Of a DNA stretch of 47,310 bases, positions 1-8,335 are shown in pieces. Source of the DNA: JAJUJL01 sp041736465 (GTDB taxonomy: Bacteria > Chloroflexota > Anaerolineae > Anaerolineales > UBA4823); contig JBGSTO010000213.1 of the NCBI GenBank assembly GCA_041736465.1, positions 1 to 47,310 on the forward strand. Direction: 5' to 3'. Numbering within the stretch: the first letter of the stretch is position 1; every line of letters starts with the position of its first letter. The translations under genes were made by a program, and so were the position numbers. Below the pieces are notes generated by a model, which saw only the letters and a program-made list of their open reading frames with translations, was not told the DNA's origin and made no database searches.

Positions 1-448
<448 letters not shown>

Positions 449-497
449 GCGATTGCTTCTCCTTCAACATAATCTTGATGGATTTTACGGCAACGAA

Positions 498-570
498 AGC
501 CCTCAATGGGATTTGAACCCATGACCCCGTTCTTACCAAGAACGTGCTCTACCGACTGAGCTATGAGGGC
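498..570 (-). tRNA. tRNA-Thr, anticodon GGU
   Basis: Read on the minus strand, a full cloverleaf is visible: acceptor GCCCTCA/TGAGGGC with unpaired U discriminator at 498, D arm containing AGCTCAGTCGGTAGAGC, anticodon stem CGTTC/GAACG with loop TTGGTAA (anticodon GGT), and T arm with GGTTCAAATCC. No CCA is encoded. It is the tRNA closest to tuf, as thrT is in Escherichia coli. Confidence 0.96.
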
Positions 571-631
571 GTGTCGTTACGTGACTATATACTGACAGCC
601 GCTTACCAGCGTCGGTCAGCCAGTCTTCAAG

Positions 632-714
632 TGGGCGGTGAAGGATTCGAACCTCCGAAGGCGTCCGCCAGCTGATTTACAGTCAGCCCCCTTTGGCCAC
701 TTGGGTAACCGCCC
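632..714 (-). tRNA. tRNA-Tyr, anticodon GUA
   Basis: The minus strand gives a class II tRNA with a long variable arm. The acceptor is GGGCGGT/ACCGCCC with A discriminator, and the anticodon stem GCTGA/TCAGC encloses CTGTAAA (anticodon GTA). The T arm contains GGTTCGAATCC. The long variable arm and GUA anticodon identify tRNA-Tyr. It sits in the middle of the tRNA-tuf cluster. Confidence 0.96.
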
Positions 715-807
715 AATTGTCAATTGTGAGAAACCAGTTCCCCGAGCCGTTGCCAGCTCGAGATCAAGACCATTGATCAACAGTCTTGATCGCCAGCCAT
801 CAACGGA

Positions 808-880
808 AGCCGACGACGGGAATCGAACCCGTAACCTACCACTTACAAGGCGGTTGCTCTGCCGATTGAGCTACGTCGGC
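808..880 (-). tRNA. tRNA-Thr, anticodon UGU
   Basis: The minus strand shows acceptor GCCGACG/CGTCGGC with U discriminator at 808. The anticodon stem ACCGC/GTGGT contains one G-U pair, the loop is CTTGTAA (anticodon TGT), and the T arm contains GGGTTCGATTCCC. It is the first gene of the cluster, about 20 bases downstream of the predicted transcription start. Confidence 0.95.
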
Positions 881-907
881 GAAAACGGGCTATCTTTAAG
901 CGTAAGG

Positions 908-936
908 ATTATACCAGACGCATTAGCCAGCGGCAA
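908..936 (-). promoter_or_regulatory. Promoter of the tRNA-tuf operon
   Basis: On the minus strand a -35 TTGCCG (936-931) is followed after 17 bases by a perfect -10 TATAAT (913-908). Transcription would start near 901, just before tRNA-Thr(UGU). The spacing is optimal for a housekeeping sigma factor, which fits a stable RNA and tuf operon. Confidence 0.8.
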
Positions 937-976
937 GATTCGTCGGCAAAGAACCTTACAGCGGGGCAGGAGTCTA

Positions 977-1771
977 TCAGGATTCCGCCCGTTCGTCAAT
1001 GGTAGCAGTAGAAAATCCCGAAAAGCGGCGCGCTTGCCAGGCCAGATACAAGGCCACCGAGCCGGCAACCGCAGCGTTCAGAGAGTCTACCTGGCCGCGC
1101 ATCGGCAGCCGCAGCAGAAAGTCACAGGAATCGCGCACCAACGCACGCATCCCTTCACCTTCATTGCCCACAACCAGCGCCAGCGGACCCTCCAGGCGTA
1201 TCCTGTCCGGCGGCTCTGCGCGCGGCCCACCTTCCAGACCCACAATCCATAAGCCGGCATCCTTGAGCGCCTGAAGTCCCTGGTGTAAATTAACCTGGGC
1301 AATCAACATGTGCTCGCTGGCTCCCGAGGAGACGTTGACCACTGCGGGCGTAACCGTAGCGGTGCGGCGATAGGGCAGCAGCACGCCATGTATGCCAACG
1401 GCTTCAGCCGTCCTTAGCAGCGTGCCCAGGTTTTGTGGATCTTGCAGGGTATCCAAAACCAAAACAAAAGCCTCTTCCTGAAGCCGGATGGCCCGTTCCA
1501 GGATATCTGCCAGTTCCACGTACGGATATGCGCCGGTTTCTACCGCCACCCCCTGGTGACCTGCCGCCAGCGAGTCCAGGCGGCCGCGCGGCGCCCACTC
1601 CACAGCTATTCCCATAGATGCCGCCAGGCGCAGATTCTCCGAGATGCGGCCTTTTTCCTGCACACCCTGGGCAACCAGCAGGCGAAATATCTGTCTGCGG
1701 CCCGCGCACAGCAGTTCGTAAACCGAATTGCGTCCTCCTACCCACTCGCGCATTGCCGTTTCAACACTCAA
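977..1771 (-). CDS. rlmB: RlmB/TrmH-type rRNA (guanosine-2'-O)-methyltransferase
   Basis: SPOUT-family RNA ribose methyltransferase of the SpoU/RlmB group, which methylates 23S rRNA using S-adenosylmethionine. The N-terminal substrate-binding domain begins REWVGGRNSVYELL. The knot domain shows the three family motifs: DPQNLGTLLRTAEA, then VGNEGEGM, then LRLPMRGQVDSLNAAVA near residue 230. The 264-residue length fits the family. The start ATG overlaps the stop of the upstream PIN-TRAM gene as ATGA, implying translational coupling. An alternative ATG six codons downstream would give a start nearer the usual family N-terminus. TrmH-type tRNA specificity cannot be excluded, but the N-terminal domain favours RlmB. 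Confidence 0.93.
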   Translation of the reverse strand: MSVETAMREWVGGRNSVYELLCAGRRQIFRLLVAQGVQEKGRISENLRLAASMGIAVEWAPRGRLDSLAAGHQGVAVETGAYPYVELADILERAIRLQEEAFVLVLDTLQDPQNLGTLLRTAEAVGIHGVLLPYRRTATVTPAVVNVSSGASEHMLIAQVNLHQGLQALKDAGLWIVGLEGGPRAEPPDRIRLEGPLALVVGNEGEGMRALVRDSCDFLLRLPMRGQVDSLNAAVAGSVALYLAWQARRFSGFSTATIDERAES

Positions 1772-2844
1772 TTGCGCGTGTCATCCGAACGTTCGCTGAT
1801 ACGCGCAAAGATCATCCGGCCCGCGGCGGTCTGCAGCACCTTGGTGACCACCACAGGGATCTTGTGATTGATATAGCCGCGTCCATCTTCGATTACCACC
1901 ATGGTGCCATCGTCCAGATAGCCGACTCCTTGACCCGACTCTTTGCCTTCCTGAATAACCTCCACATGCAGGCCCTCGCCGGGCAGCAGCACAGACTTGA
2001 CGGCGTTTGCCAGCTCGTTGACATTCAGAACCGCCACCCCTTGCAGCTCTGCCACGCGATTTAAGTTGTAGTCATTGGTCAGGATCGGGCAGCGCAGCTG
2101 GCGCGCCAAAATAACCAGCTTGTCATCCACCTCACGCACACCTTCCACATCGATATCGCTGATTCGCACCGGAGCGGTTGAATCTTTCTGCAGCTGGCTC
2201 AGAACTTCCATGCCACGTCTGCCCCTCTGGCGGCGGAGGCTGTCAGCCGAATCGGCGATATACTGCAGTTCATTTAATACGAAGCGCGGGATCAGCAGTG
2301 TTCCCGATAGAAAACCGGTACGGGCAATATCCGCAATGCGCCCATCGATAACCACGCTGGTGTCCAACAGCACGGTGCGCGCCGCCTCCTGGGGTGTGGA
2401 CTCTTCAGCGGGCGCCCCACGCGAGGGGAGATTCAAACGCAGCAATGAGAATAAATCGCCTTGCCGCATCACAAATACGGCAATACCAAGATAGCCAAAC
2501 ACCAAGACGCCCAGGAATGGCAGCACGCTGCCAAATGGCTCTGGAAGCAGGGAGAGCGGAAAAGCCAACAAGGCAGCTACAACCAGGCCCGCCAACAAAC
2601 CCGTCAGGCTGGCAAGCAGTGATTGGGCTGACAGCCGGCCGAGCACCTTGCGCAAGGAACGCGCCGGGCGGGTTGTTAGAAATGGGGTCAGTATCAAACC
2701 GGTCAATGCCCCCAACAAACTCATGATCACTGCGAAGGTTTCTCGTTGGCCGCCAAGGGCATCCCCAATATAAGACCCCCAATACAAGCCGACAAAGAAC
2801 AGCACCACCATACCAAGCAATCGCAAAATAAATTCAACGCTCAT
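1768..2844 (-). CDS. PIN-TRAM domain membrane protein (YacL-like putative RNase)
   Basis: About 358 residues. The first ~130 contain four hydrophobic segments (for example ILRLLGMVVLFFVGLYWGSY and ALTGLILTPF). A PIN domain follows with acidic positions in LLDTSVVIDGRI, NELQ and LTNDYNLNRVA. The C-terminal TRAM domain covers roughly EGLHVEVIQEGKESGQGVGYLDDGTMVVIEDG. This layout matches the YacL family of membrane-anchored PIN-TRAM proteins, presumed ribonucleases of unproven substrate. A GGAGG at 2857-2853 lies 8 bases before ATG 2844; a longer in-frame ATG at 2859 would bury that site, so 2844 is preferred. The gene is coupled to rlmB by an ATGA overlap. The leader carries a terminator-like hairpin, listed separately. 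Confidence 0.92.
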   Translation of the reverse strand: MSVEFILRLLGMVVLFFVGLYWGSYIGDALGGQRETFAVIMSLLGALTGLILTPFLTTRPARSLRKVLGRLSAQSLLASLTGLLAGLVVAALLAFPLSLLPEPFGSVLPFLGVLVFGYLGIAVFVMRQGDLFSLLRLNLPSRGAPAEESTPQEAARTVLLDTSVVIDGRIADIARTGFLSGTLLIPRFVLNELQYIADSADSLRRQRGRRGMEVLSQLQKDSTAPVRISDIDVEGVREVDDKLVILARQLRCPILTNDYNLNRVAELQGVAVLNVNELANAVKSVLLPGEGLHVEVIQEGKESGQGVGYLDDGTMVVIEDGRGYINHKIPVVVTKVLQTAAGRMIFARISERSDDTRN

Positions 2845-2864
2845 GAATAATTCCTCCAAAAATA

Positions 2865-2898
2865 ATCAAAAATAGAGCGCAGCAGCGCCGCGCTCTAT
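2865..2898 (-). terminator. Intrinsic terminator-like hairpin in the PIN-TRAM gene leader
   Basis: On the minus strand ATAGAGCGC and GCGCTCTAT form a perfect 9-bp stem around a 9-base loop, followed directly by TTTTGATTATTTTT. This is a classical factor-independent terminator, but it lies about 20 bases upstream of the start codon of the PIN-TRAM gene, just before its ribosome binding site. The gene upstream of it is divergent. It therefore either attenuates this gene or ends a short leader or small RNA. Confidence 0.7.
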
Positions 2899-3169
2899 CC
2901 AGATACGCCGATAGTCAGGGCATAAGACATGTCACCAGCCTTGACAAATGGGTTTGGTCGCTCGCAGTTCAGCAAATAAGAAAGAAAATAAATGCGATGA
3001 TTGCAGATCCGGAGTGAGCGCGGCCAAATCTACTATATGGTCTTAGTAATCGACCTTTAAAATGATTATAAATCATATTCGACTATAATTGTGCCGGGTT
3101 TCCTATGCAGCGCAACCAATCCTAGTATTCTCAAGCCTTTGCCGCTCTATGTGAGCTGAGGAGTAGTAT
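2899..3169. other. Divergent intergenic region with weak promoters for both sides
   Basis: Within this 271-base part of the gap there is no credible protein. On the plus strand TATAAT at 3084-3089 lies about 80 bases before the MFS gene, without a convincing -35. Just upstream is a perfect inverted repeat ATGATT-ATA-AATCAT (3062-3076), possibly an operator. On the minus strand TTAAAG (3060-3055), 17 bases and TATAGT (3037-3032) could start a leader of roughly 160 bases that ends at the hairpin at 2865-2898. Confidence 0.4.
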
Positions 3170-5170
3170 ATGGCAGCCACCTCCCTGTACGGCTCAACGG
3201 ATAACAACTCGAAAGAATACAAACGCCGCATCTGGGCCTGGACGATGTACGATTGGGCGAACTCAGCCTTTGCTACCACCATTTTGGCGGCTGTGCTGCC
3301 GGTGTACTACAGCCAGGTTGCAGGGGTCACACTTCCCAGTCCTGCCATCGCCACCGCCTACTGGACAACGGGATTAAGCGTATCGCTGCTGATCGTAGCT
3401 GTTTTTTCGCCGATTCTAGGCACAATTTCAGACATCATGCGGGGCAAGAAGCGATTTCTATCAGTTTTCATTGGCCTGGGGATCGTCGGCACGGGTTTGC
3501 TTGTGCTGGTAGATACCGGCGATTGGCTGCTGGCTTCGATCCTGTTCATGGTGGGCCGCATCGGTTTTGCCGGGGCGAATGTGTTCTACGACGCCCTGCT
3601 GCCGCACGTAGCACGTCCCGAAGACCTGGACAGCGTGTCGGCGCGAGGCTATGCCATGGGGTACCTGGGCGGTGGGCTGCTGCTGGCAGTCAACATCGTC
3701 ATGATCCAGCTCCTGGAGGGCACCTGGGGCGCCAGGCTATCCTTCCTGAGCGTTGCGATCTGGTGGCTGATCTTCTCTTTGCCTTTGTTTTTGCGCGTAC
3801 CGGAGCCGCCGGCAGCGACCGCCAAACTGGAGCAGGGCGAGACGGTATTGAAAGCCACTTTTTCTCGCCTGTGGGAGACGATCCGCAATATCCGCCAATA
3901 CCGGGAGCTTTTCAAATACACGATCGCCTTCCTTATCTACATCGATGGTGTTGGAACGATTATTGAGGTCGCCGCGATCTATGGTGCGGAGCTTGGTTTC
4001 GCCAGCACGGAGCTGATTCTGGCGCTTCTCCTGGTGCAGTTTGTAGGCATTCCCTTTGCCCTGATTTTTGGCCGGCTGCCCAGCGCAGCAGAAAAACGCC
4101 GCCCGCTGTTCCTGGCGTTCATCGTCTACAATATGATTGCACTGCCGGTCGCCGGACTTGCAGGCCGGGCACTGCTGCCATCGCAGGTTTCCGGCACCCC
4201 GGCGCCGGAGTTTGCCAGCACCGGTGAACGCCTCGGGCAAGGCGCCTACGCAATGGACGAGGCGCGCATCACACGCCAGGGCAGCTGGAACGTGCAAATC
4301 ATTTCAAAGGAGGCAACCGGTTCTGAAGAAGCAGACTACCTGGCGAATGCCCAGGCAAACGATCGTTTGATCATCCCGTTCACCGGACAAAGCCTTCGCT
4401 TGACTTACAGCGCCGGGCCCGACCACGGCATCATGGCATTCGAGCTGGATGGGCAGCCTTTATTGGACCCTGGCGATGGGGGGACTGTAGTGGTGGATGC
4501 ATACAGCTCAACTCAACGGTATGGCAAGGCCATCTTGCTGCAAGCCAGCCAGGCAGGCGAGCATACACTTGCCGTGATCAACACAGGCAATAAAAACGAG
4601 GCCAGCAGCGGCGTCACGATGGCCGTCGCCGGCATCGAAATTCTGCCCCCGGCCCGCCAGAGCAACCTATTAGCCATCATCGGGTTGGTCGCCGGTGTGG
4701 AGCTGCTCGGCCTGTTCCTGGTATGGCTTTTTGGACAGCGGTTGTTCGAACGATATGTGCACCTGTTCGACACCAAACGCAGCATTCTTCTTTCTTTAGT
4801 TGTGTACTCCGTGATTGCTGTCTGGGGATTCTTTCTCAACTCGGTGGTGGAATTTTGGTTCCTGGCGTGGATGGTAGCCACTGTACAGGGTGGCAGCCAG
4901 GCGTTGAGCCGCAGCTTATTCTCGATGCTCGCACCGAAATCCAAAAGCGGCGAATTCTTCGGGCTGTTTGGCGTGATGGAGAAATTTTCCGCCATCCTCG
5001 GGCCGCTGCTGTTCGCCCTGGCAGCCAGATCTTTTGGCAGCAGCCGCCCGGCCATTCTCAGCATCATCGCTTTCTTCCTGATCGGGGGCTTCCTGCTCAC
5101 GCGCGTGAATGTGGAGGCAGGTCGCAAAGCCGCACAGGCCGAAGACCAGGCGCTGCTGAGTTACGCCTGA
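3170..5170 (+). CDS. Atg22/UMF1-like MFS transporter with inserted extracytoplasmic domain
   Basis: A 666-residue multi-pass protein, much longer than an ordinary 12-helix MFS protein. The N-terminal WAWTMYDWANSAFATTI is typical of the UMF1/Atg22-like MFS group. Eight membrane helices precede residue ~310 and four follow residue ~540. Between them is a cassette: one helix (FLAFIVYNMIALPVAGLAG), about 150 polar residues rich in beta-type sequence (~340-494), and another helix (NLLAIIGLVAGVELLGLFLVWLF). The cassette seems to interrupt the normal cytoplasmic loop between helices 8 and 9, since FGRLP ends one side and FDTKRSILLSLVVY resumes the other. The polar domain would face outside. The substrate is unknown. 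GAGGAG lies a suitable distance before ATG, and ubiE follows after 18 bases, probably co-transcribed. Confidence 0.88.
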   Translation: MAATSLYGSTDNNSKEYKRRIWAWTMYDWANSAFATTILAAVLPVYYSQVAGVTLPSPAIATAYWTTGLSVSLLIVAVFSPILGTISDIMRGKKRFLSVFIGLGIVGTGLLVLVDTGDWLLASILFMVGRIGFAGANVFYDALLPHVARPEDLDSVSARGYAMGYLGGGLLLAVNIVMIQLLEGTWGARLSFLSVAIWWLIFSLPLFLRVPEPPAATAKLEQGETVLKATFSRLWETIRNIRQYRELFKYTIAFLIYIDGVGTIIEVAAIYGAELGFASTELILALLLVQFVGIPFALIFGRLPSAAEKRRPLFLAFIVYNMIALPVAGLAGRALLPSQVSGTPAPEFASTGERLGQGAYAMDEARITRQGSWNVQIISKEATGSEEADYLANAQANDRLIIPFTGQSLRLTYSAGPDHGIMAFELDGQPLLDPGDGGTVVVDAYSSTQRYGKAILLQASQAGEHTLAVINTGNKNEASSGVTMAVAGIEILPPARQSNLLAIIGLVAGVELLGLFLVWLFGQRLFERYVHLFDTKRSILLSLVVYSVIAVWGFFLNSVVEFWFLAWMVATVQGGSQALSRSLFSMLAPKSKSGEFFGLFGVMEKFSAILGPLLFALAARSFGSSRPAILSIIAFFLIGGFLLTRVNVEAGRKAAQAEDQALLSYA

Positions 5171-5188
5171 GCACCACGAAGGAGCAGC

Positions 5189-5890
5189 ATGGCAAATCTC
5201 AAAGGCAGCGAGCGTTCTCACTACGTGCAGGGCATGTTCGCACGCATTGCCCCGCGCTACGACCTGATGAACCGCATTATGACGATGGGGCAGGATGCTC
5301 GCTGGCGCAGTGAAGTCATCCGCCGAGCAGCGCTCAACCCCGGTGAGACATTGTTGGATCTGGGCGCTGGAACTGGCGATCTGGCCGGTGAAGCGCTGCG
5401 CCGCCATCCCTCCTGCTTCGTGGTGGCAGCCGATTTCACACTCGAGATGATGCAGTCCGGCAAACAGCGACCTGGCGCTGTACGCATCAATTGGTCAGCC
5501 GCTGACGCACAAAAACTCCCCTTTCCAGACCAGGCATGCGATGCCGTTGTGTCTGGCTTCTTGCTGCGCAATGTGAGCGATCTGCCGGGCAGCCTGAGTG
5601 AGCAGTATCGCGTGCTGCGCCCTGGCGGGCGCGTGGTTTCCCTGGACACCACCCGTCCAGAGCCAAACCTGCTCTCCCCATTCATCAACTTCCACCTGCA
5701 CACAATGATTCCCTGGTTGGGGCGTATCATTGCTGGAGACTCAGATGCCTACACTTACCTGCCCGACTCTACCGCAGGTTTCTTATCTGCGGAGCAGCTT
5801 GCCAGCCGGATGGCGGCAGCCGGGTTTCGTGACGTAGGTTTTGCCCGCCGCATGTTTGGCACGGTTGCGGTGCATTGGGGAATCAAGTGA
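5189..5890 (+). CDS. ubiE: Demethylmenaquinone methyltransferase (UbiE/MenG)
   Basis: Class I SAM-dependent C-methyltransferase for the last step of menaquinone (or ubiquinone) synthesis. The family opening VQGMFARIAPRYDLMNRIMTMGQD is present, as are motif I LDLGAGTGDLA, LPFPDQACDAVVSGFLLRNV and the post-motif LRPGGRVVSLDTTRP. The 233-residue length is normal. AAGGAG precedes the ATG. In an organism of this type menaquinone is the likely quinone, so the MenG role is preferred. It lies 18 bases after the MFS gene and just before another methyltransferase. Confidence 0.95.
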   Translation: MANLKGSERSHYVQGMFARIAPRYDLMNRIMTMGQDARWRSEVIRRAALNPGETLLDLGAGTGDLAGEALRRHPSCFVVAADFTLEMMQSGKQRPGAVRINWSAADAQKLPFPDQACDAVVSGFLLRNVSDLPGSLSEQYRVLRPGGRVVSLDTTRPEPNLLSPFINFHLHTMIPWLGRIIAGDSDAYTYLPDSTAGFLSAEQLASRMAAAGFRDVGFARRMFGTVAVHWGIK

Positions 5891-5933
5891 ACGCCCTTAA
5901 GCCTGACCGGTTTGAACCCGAGATTGCTTGCTG

Positions 5934-6680
5934 ATGAACTCCGCTGAGCAAACTCGCGATCTGGATAAAGCTGCCCGCTGTGGGGAGCCATCTTACGTGT
6001 GGCGAGCCGGTCAGGAGCGCCGGCTGCAGATGATCTTGTCCGCGGCTGGCCCCAGAATCCGGGGGAGGGTGCTGGAAAACGGCTGCGGCGTGGGGATGTA
6101 TGTTGAGCGCTTATCCATGCACAACGGGCAGGTGATCGGACTCGAGTATGATTTGGATCGCGCCCACCTGGCTCGCCGGGCTTCATCTTCGATCACCAAC
6201 GCCGCCGGCGAAGCGCTGCCATTTGAGGACGCCTGCATCGACCTTATTCTCAGCCACGAGGTGCTTGAGCACGTGCAGGATGACCGCCTGGCAGTTGGCG
6301 AGATGGTCAGGGTGCTGCGCCCCGGCGGTCGCGCGGTTATTTTTGTCCCCAACCGTGGTTATCCGTTTGAAACCCATGGAATTTATTGGCGCGGGCGCTA
6401 CCGCTTTGGCAATATCCCCCTGGTAAACTACCTGCCTCGCAGACTGCGAAACCACCTGGCGCCGCACGTGCGGGTGTATTCTACCCGGGACCTGGAGCGT
6501 CTTTTTGATGATTTGCCGGTTCGTTTCATCCAGCGGACGATTATATACGGCGCTTACGATAACATCATCACCCGCTTTGGTAAAGCGGGCAAGCTGCTGC
6601 GCGGGCTGCTTCAGTGGCTGGAGCGAACGCCATTGAGAATATTTGGTTTATCGCATTTCTGGGTTGTGGAAAAAATCTAG
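5934..6680 (+). CDS. Class I SAM-dependent methyltransferase
   Basis: About 248 residues of Methyltransf_11 type. Motif I is VLENGCGVGMYVERL, the acidic end of strand 2 is GLEYDLD, and the central part reads DLILSHEVLEHVQDDRLAVGEMVRVLRPGGRAVIFVPN. The C-terminal part has aromatic and basic residues (YWRGRYRFGNIPLVNYLPRRLRNHLAPHVR) often seen in lipid or glycan methyltransferases. A TTG at 5928 could also start it, but ATG 5934 is more usual; neither has a good ribosome binding site. The substrate cannot be deduced. It follows ubiE by 43 bases and converges with the next gene, with only 4 bases between the stop codons. Confidence 0.85.
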   Translation: MNSAEQTRDLDKAARCGEPSYVWRAGQERRLQMILSAAGPRIRGRVLENGCGVGMYVERLSMHNGQVIGLEYDLDRAHLARRASSSITNAAGEALPFEDACIDLILSHEVLEHVQDDRLAVGEMVRVLRPGGRAVIFVPNRGYPFETHGIYWRGRYRFGNIPLVNYLPRRLRNHLAPHVRVYSTRDLERLFDDLPVRFIQRTIIYGAYDNIITRFGKAGKLLRGLLQWLERTPLRIFGLSHFWVVEKI

Positions 6681-6684
6681 CCGC

Positions 6685-7581
6685 TTAATACCTAAAATCA
6701 TAGATGCCATCTTTGATCGCAAAGTTAAGCTGGCAAGAGGGGCATCCGATTTCCTGCTCACTTTCCTGCAGGGGAAAATAGCGGCACTGCGGGCAGGCAA
6801 ACAAGGATTGTGACCCGTGGGCGGTGCTCTCAATGGAGGAACCGGCAGCCATGGTGCGCACAAAAACGCTGGGAGTGAGCTGCCACCAATCACCAGTCAG
6901 CTGCGCCAGCGAGTCCAGTTTTACCAACAAGCCCACCGGCAGCCAGCGTTTGAATCCAGGCATACGAAAATGAGATACCGTCAGATGTCTTTGCACTTCG
7001 AATCCGCTTGCCTGCAGCCAGCGCCGGATGGCTGCAGGGTGGAAGTCGAAGTTCAGAGCAGCAAATTCCACCGGCTCCTGGGTAAACGGACTCCACTTCT
7101 GGCGCTTCAACCAGTAGCGTAGAATAGCCTTCAGGTTTTGCTTATTTGCAAACTCTAAGACAAAAACCGCCCCGGGCTGGAGCACCCGCCGCACCTCCTG
7201 CAGGGCCTGGGGAGCATCTGCCATATGGTGCAGCACACGGATCATCGTAGCGGCATCGAAAACAGCGGGCGCAAACGGAAGCCGGTAAATATCGGCTGCC
7301 ACGTACAGATAACGGCTGCTTTTTCCCAAACGCGCCTGTGCTTGCTGTAATTGTGTGAGCGAGTAATCTAACAGTACAATACGACGAAAACCCTGGTAGC
7401 GAGGGGTGTTTCGGCCTGCTCCAGCGCCCAATTCAAGCAGGATTTCACCGTTGGCAGGCATCAGGCGGCTGAGCGCAACAGCCTCGGCGCCATCTTCATA
7501 GGCGCGCCCTCCCCGCTCCCAGAAGCTGGTCTGGTAATCGGATCCATCGTAATCGCATACGGGTGGGCGCTGTGTCTGCAT
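6685..7581 (-). CDS. Class I methyltransferase with C-terminal Trm112-like zinc ribbon
   Basis: 298 residues. The first ~200 form a SAM-binding fold: motif I LLELGAGAGRNTPRY, LLDYSL, then LPFAPAVFDAATMIRVLHHM and LQPGAVFVLEFANK. The last ~50 residues carry two cysteine pairs, FACPQCRYFPL and IGCPSCQLNFAIKDGIYDFRY. The ending resembles Trm112-like zinc-ribbon modules (pfam Trm112p), usually separate small proteins or fused to methyltransferases. The substrate is unknown. It is divergent from the Rrf2-type regulator; a TATAAT lies at 7655-7650 on the minus strand, but no clear -35 is seen. Confidence 0.85.
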   Translation of the reverse strand: MQTQRPPVCDYDGSDYQTSFWERGGRAYEDGAEAVALSRLMPANGEILLELGAGAGRNTPRYQGFRRIVLLDYSLTQLQQAQARLGKSSRYLYVAADIYRLPFAPAVFDAATMIRVLHHMADAPQALQEVRRVLQPGAVFVLEFANKQNLKAILRYWLKRQKWSPFTQEPVEFAALNFDFHPAAIRRWLQASGFEVQRHLTVSHFRMPGFKRWLPVGLLVKLDSLAQLTGDWWQLTPSVFVRTMAAGSSIESTAHGSQSLFACPQCRYFPLQESEQEIGCPSCQLNFAIKDGIYDFRY

Positions 7582-7656
7582 GTTTCGGCGCGGCTTTCAA
7601 GCAAAGAATATTACCATATCCAAGCCAAAACACATGGTTAATGTCATATATTATAG

Positions 7657-7719
7657 ATGACCGTCATGATACAGCCATGATGTCTGTCACTTGTAAATTG
7701 GCCAAATCAAGTCTAAAAT
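7657..7719 (+). promoter_or_regulatory. Promoter of the Rrf2-type regulator with upstream palindrome
   Basis: TTGTAA (7691-7696), 17 bases and TAAAAT (7714-7719) form a reasonable promoter about 44 bases before the regulator. Upstream is an 11-base palindrome ATGACCGTCAT (7657-7667) with another GTCAT at 7643-7647 giving spaced half-sites. These could be binding sites for the regulator itself or control the divergent methyltransferase; this is inference. Confidence 0.5.
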
Positions 7720-7762
7720 AACACTGACAATTCTTATCTGTAAAAGCGGAAAGGAAACAACC

Positions 7763-8185
7763 ATGCAAATTACACGACAGGCAGATTACGCAGTGCGAGC
7801 AGTCTTATACCTGGCTCAGATCGGATCAGACCAGCGCGCGGCCACCAGCCAGATTGCGCAGGAGCAAGGCATCCCACCTTCATTCCTGGCAAAGATCGTT
7901 TCACAGCTCTCCGTGGCAGGCATCTTGCAGACCTCGCGCGGCGCGCGAGGCGGCGTTTCGCTTGCACGCCCCGCAGAGCAAATTTCGATCCTGGAAGTGG
8001 TAGAAGCCATCGATGGACCCATCCTGCTCAACGAATGTGTGGCAGACAATGGCTCCGGCTGCCAGTTTGGCCAGGAATGCCCCATGCGACCAGTATGGTG
8101 TGATGCCCACCGGGAGCTGGTAGACCGGCTCAGCAGAACGACCTTCGGTCAATTTCTGGGCAGTCCTGCGTTGGTTGCTGCCTAG
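7763..8185 (+). CDS. Rrf2-family transcriptional regulator with Fe-S cysteines
   Basis: 140-residue Rrf2 protein. The N-terminal winged helix begins MQITRQADYAVRAVLYLAQ and includes IPPSFLAKIVSQLSVAGILQTSRGARGGVSLAR, the recognition helix and wing typical of IscR, NsrR and CymR. Three cysteines at 92, 100 and 106 (C-X7-C-X5-C) sit where Rrf2 proteins bind an iron-sulfur cluster, and there is another at 113. The X7/X5 spacing is that of Bacillus-type NsrR and of RirA rather than of IscR (X5/X5). An Fe-S sensor of nitric oxide, iron or redox state is likely; its targets are not known. AAAGGAAA precedes the ATG. Confidence 0.92.
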   Translation: MQITRQADYAVRAVLYLAQIGSDQRAATSQIAQEQGIPPSFLAKIVSQLSVAGILQTSRGARGGVSLARPAEQISILEVVEAIDGPILLNECVADNGSGCQFGQECPMRPVWCDAHRELVDRLSRTTFGQFLGSPALVAA

Positions 8186-8266
8186 CAGGATCAGACACCC
8201 GAAAAACAACTACCACACCCCCTCACACCATTCGCGGCAAACACTCCCTTTCCGCGATTCAGTTAT

Positions 8267-8319
8267 TTGGCGTCTCCTCCCCTTCCGGCGTATAATGAAA
8301 CCGGAAGGGGATTTTTGTA
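8267..8319 (+). promoter_or_regulatory. Promoter of urocanate hydratase embedded in a perfect inverted repeat
   Basis: TTGGCG (8267-8272), 18 bases and TATAAT (8291-8296) form a promoter. CCCCTTCCGG (8279-8288) and CCGGAAGGGG (8301-8310) are a perfect 10-bp inverted repeat with a 12-base centre that contains the -10 box. ATTTTTG follows the right arm, so the same element could form a terminator hairpin for transcripts arriving from the Rrf2 gene. Confidence 0.7.
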
Positions 8320-8335
8320 TCTTTGGAGGATGACC

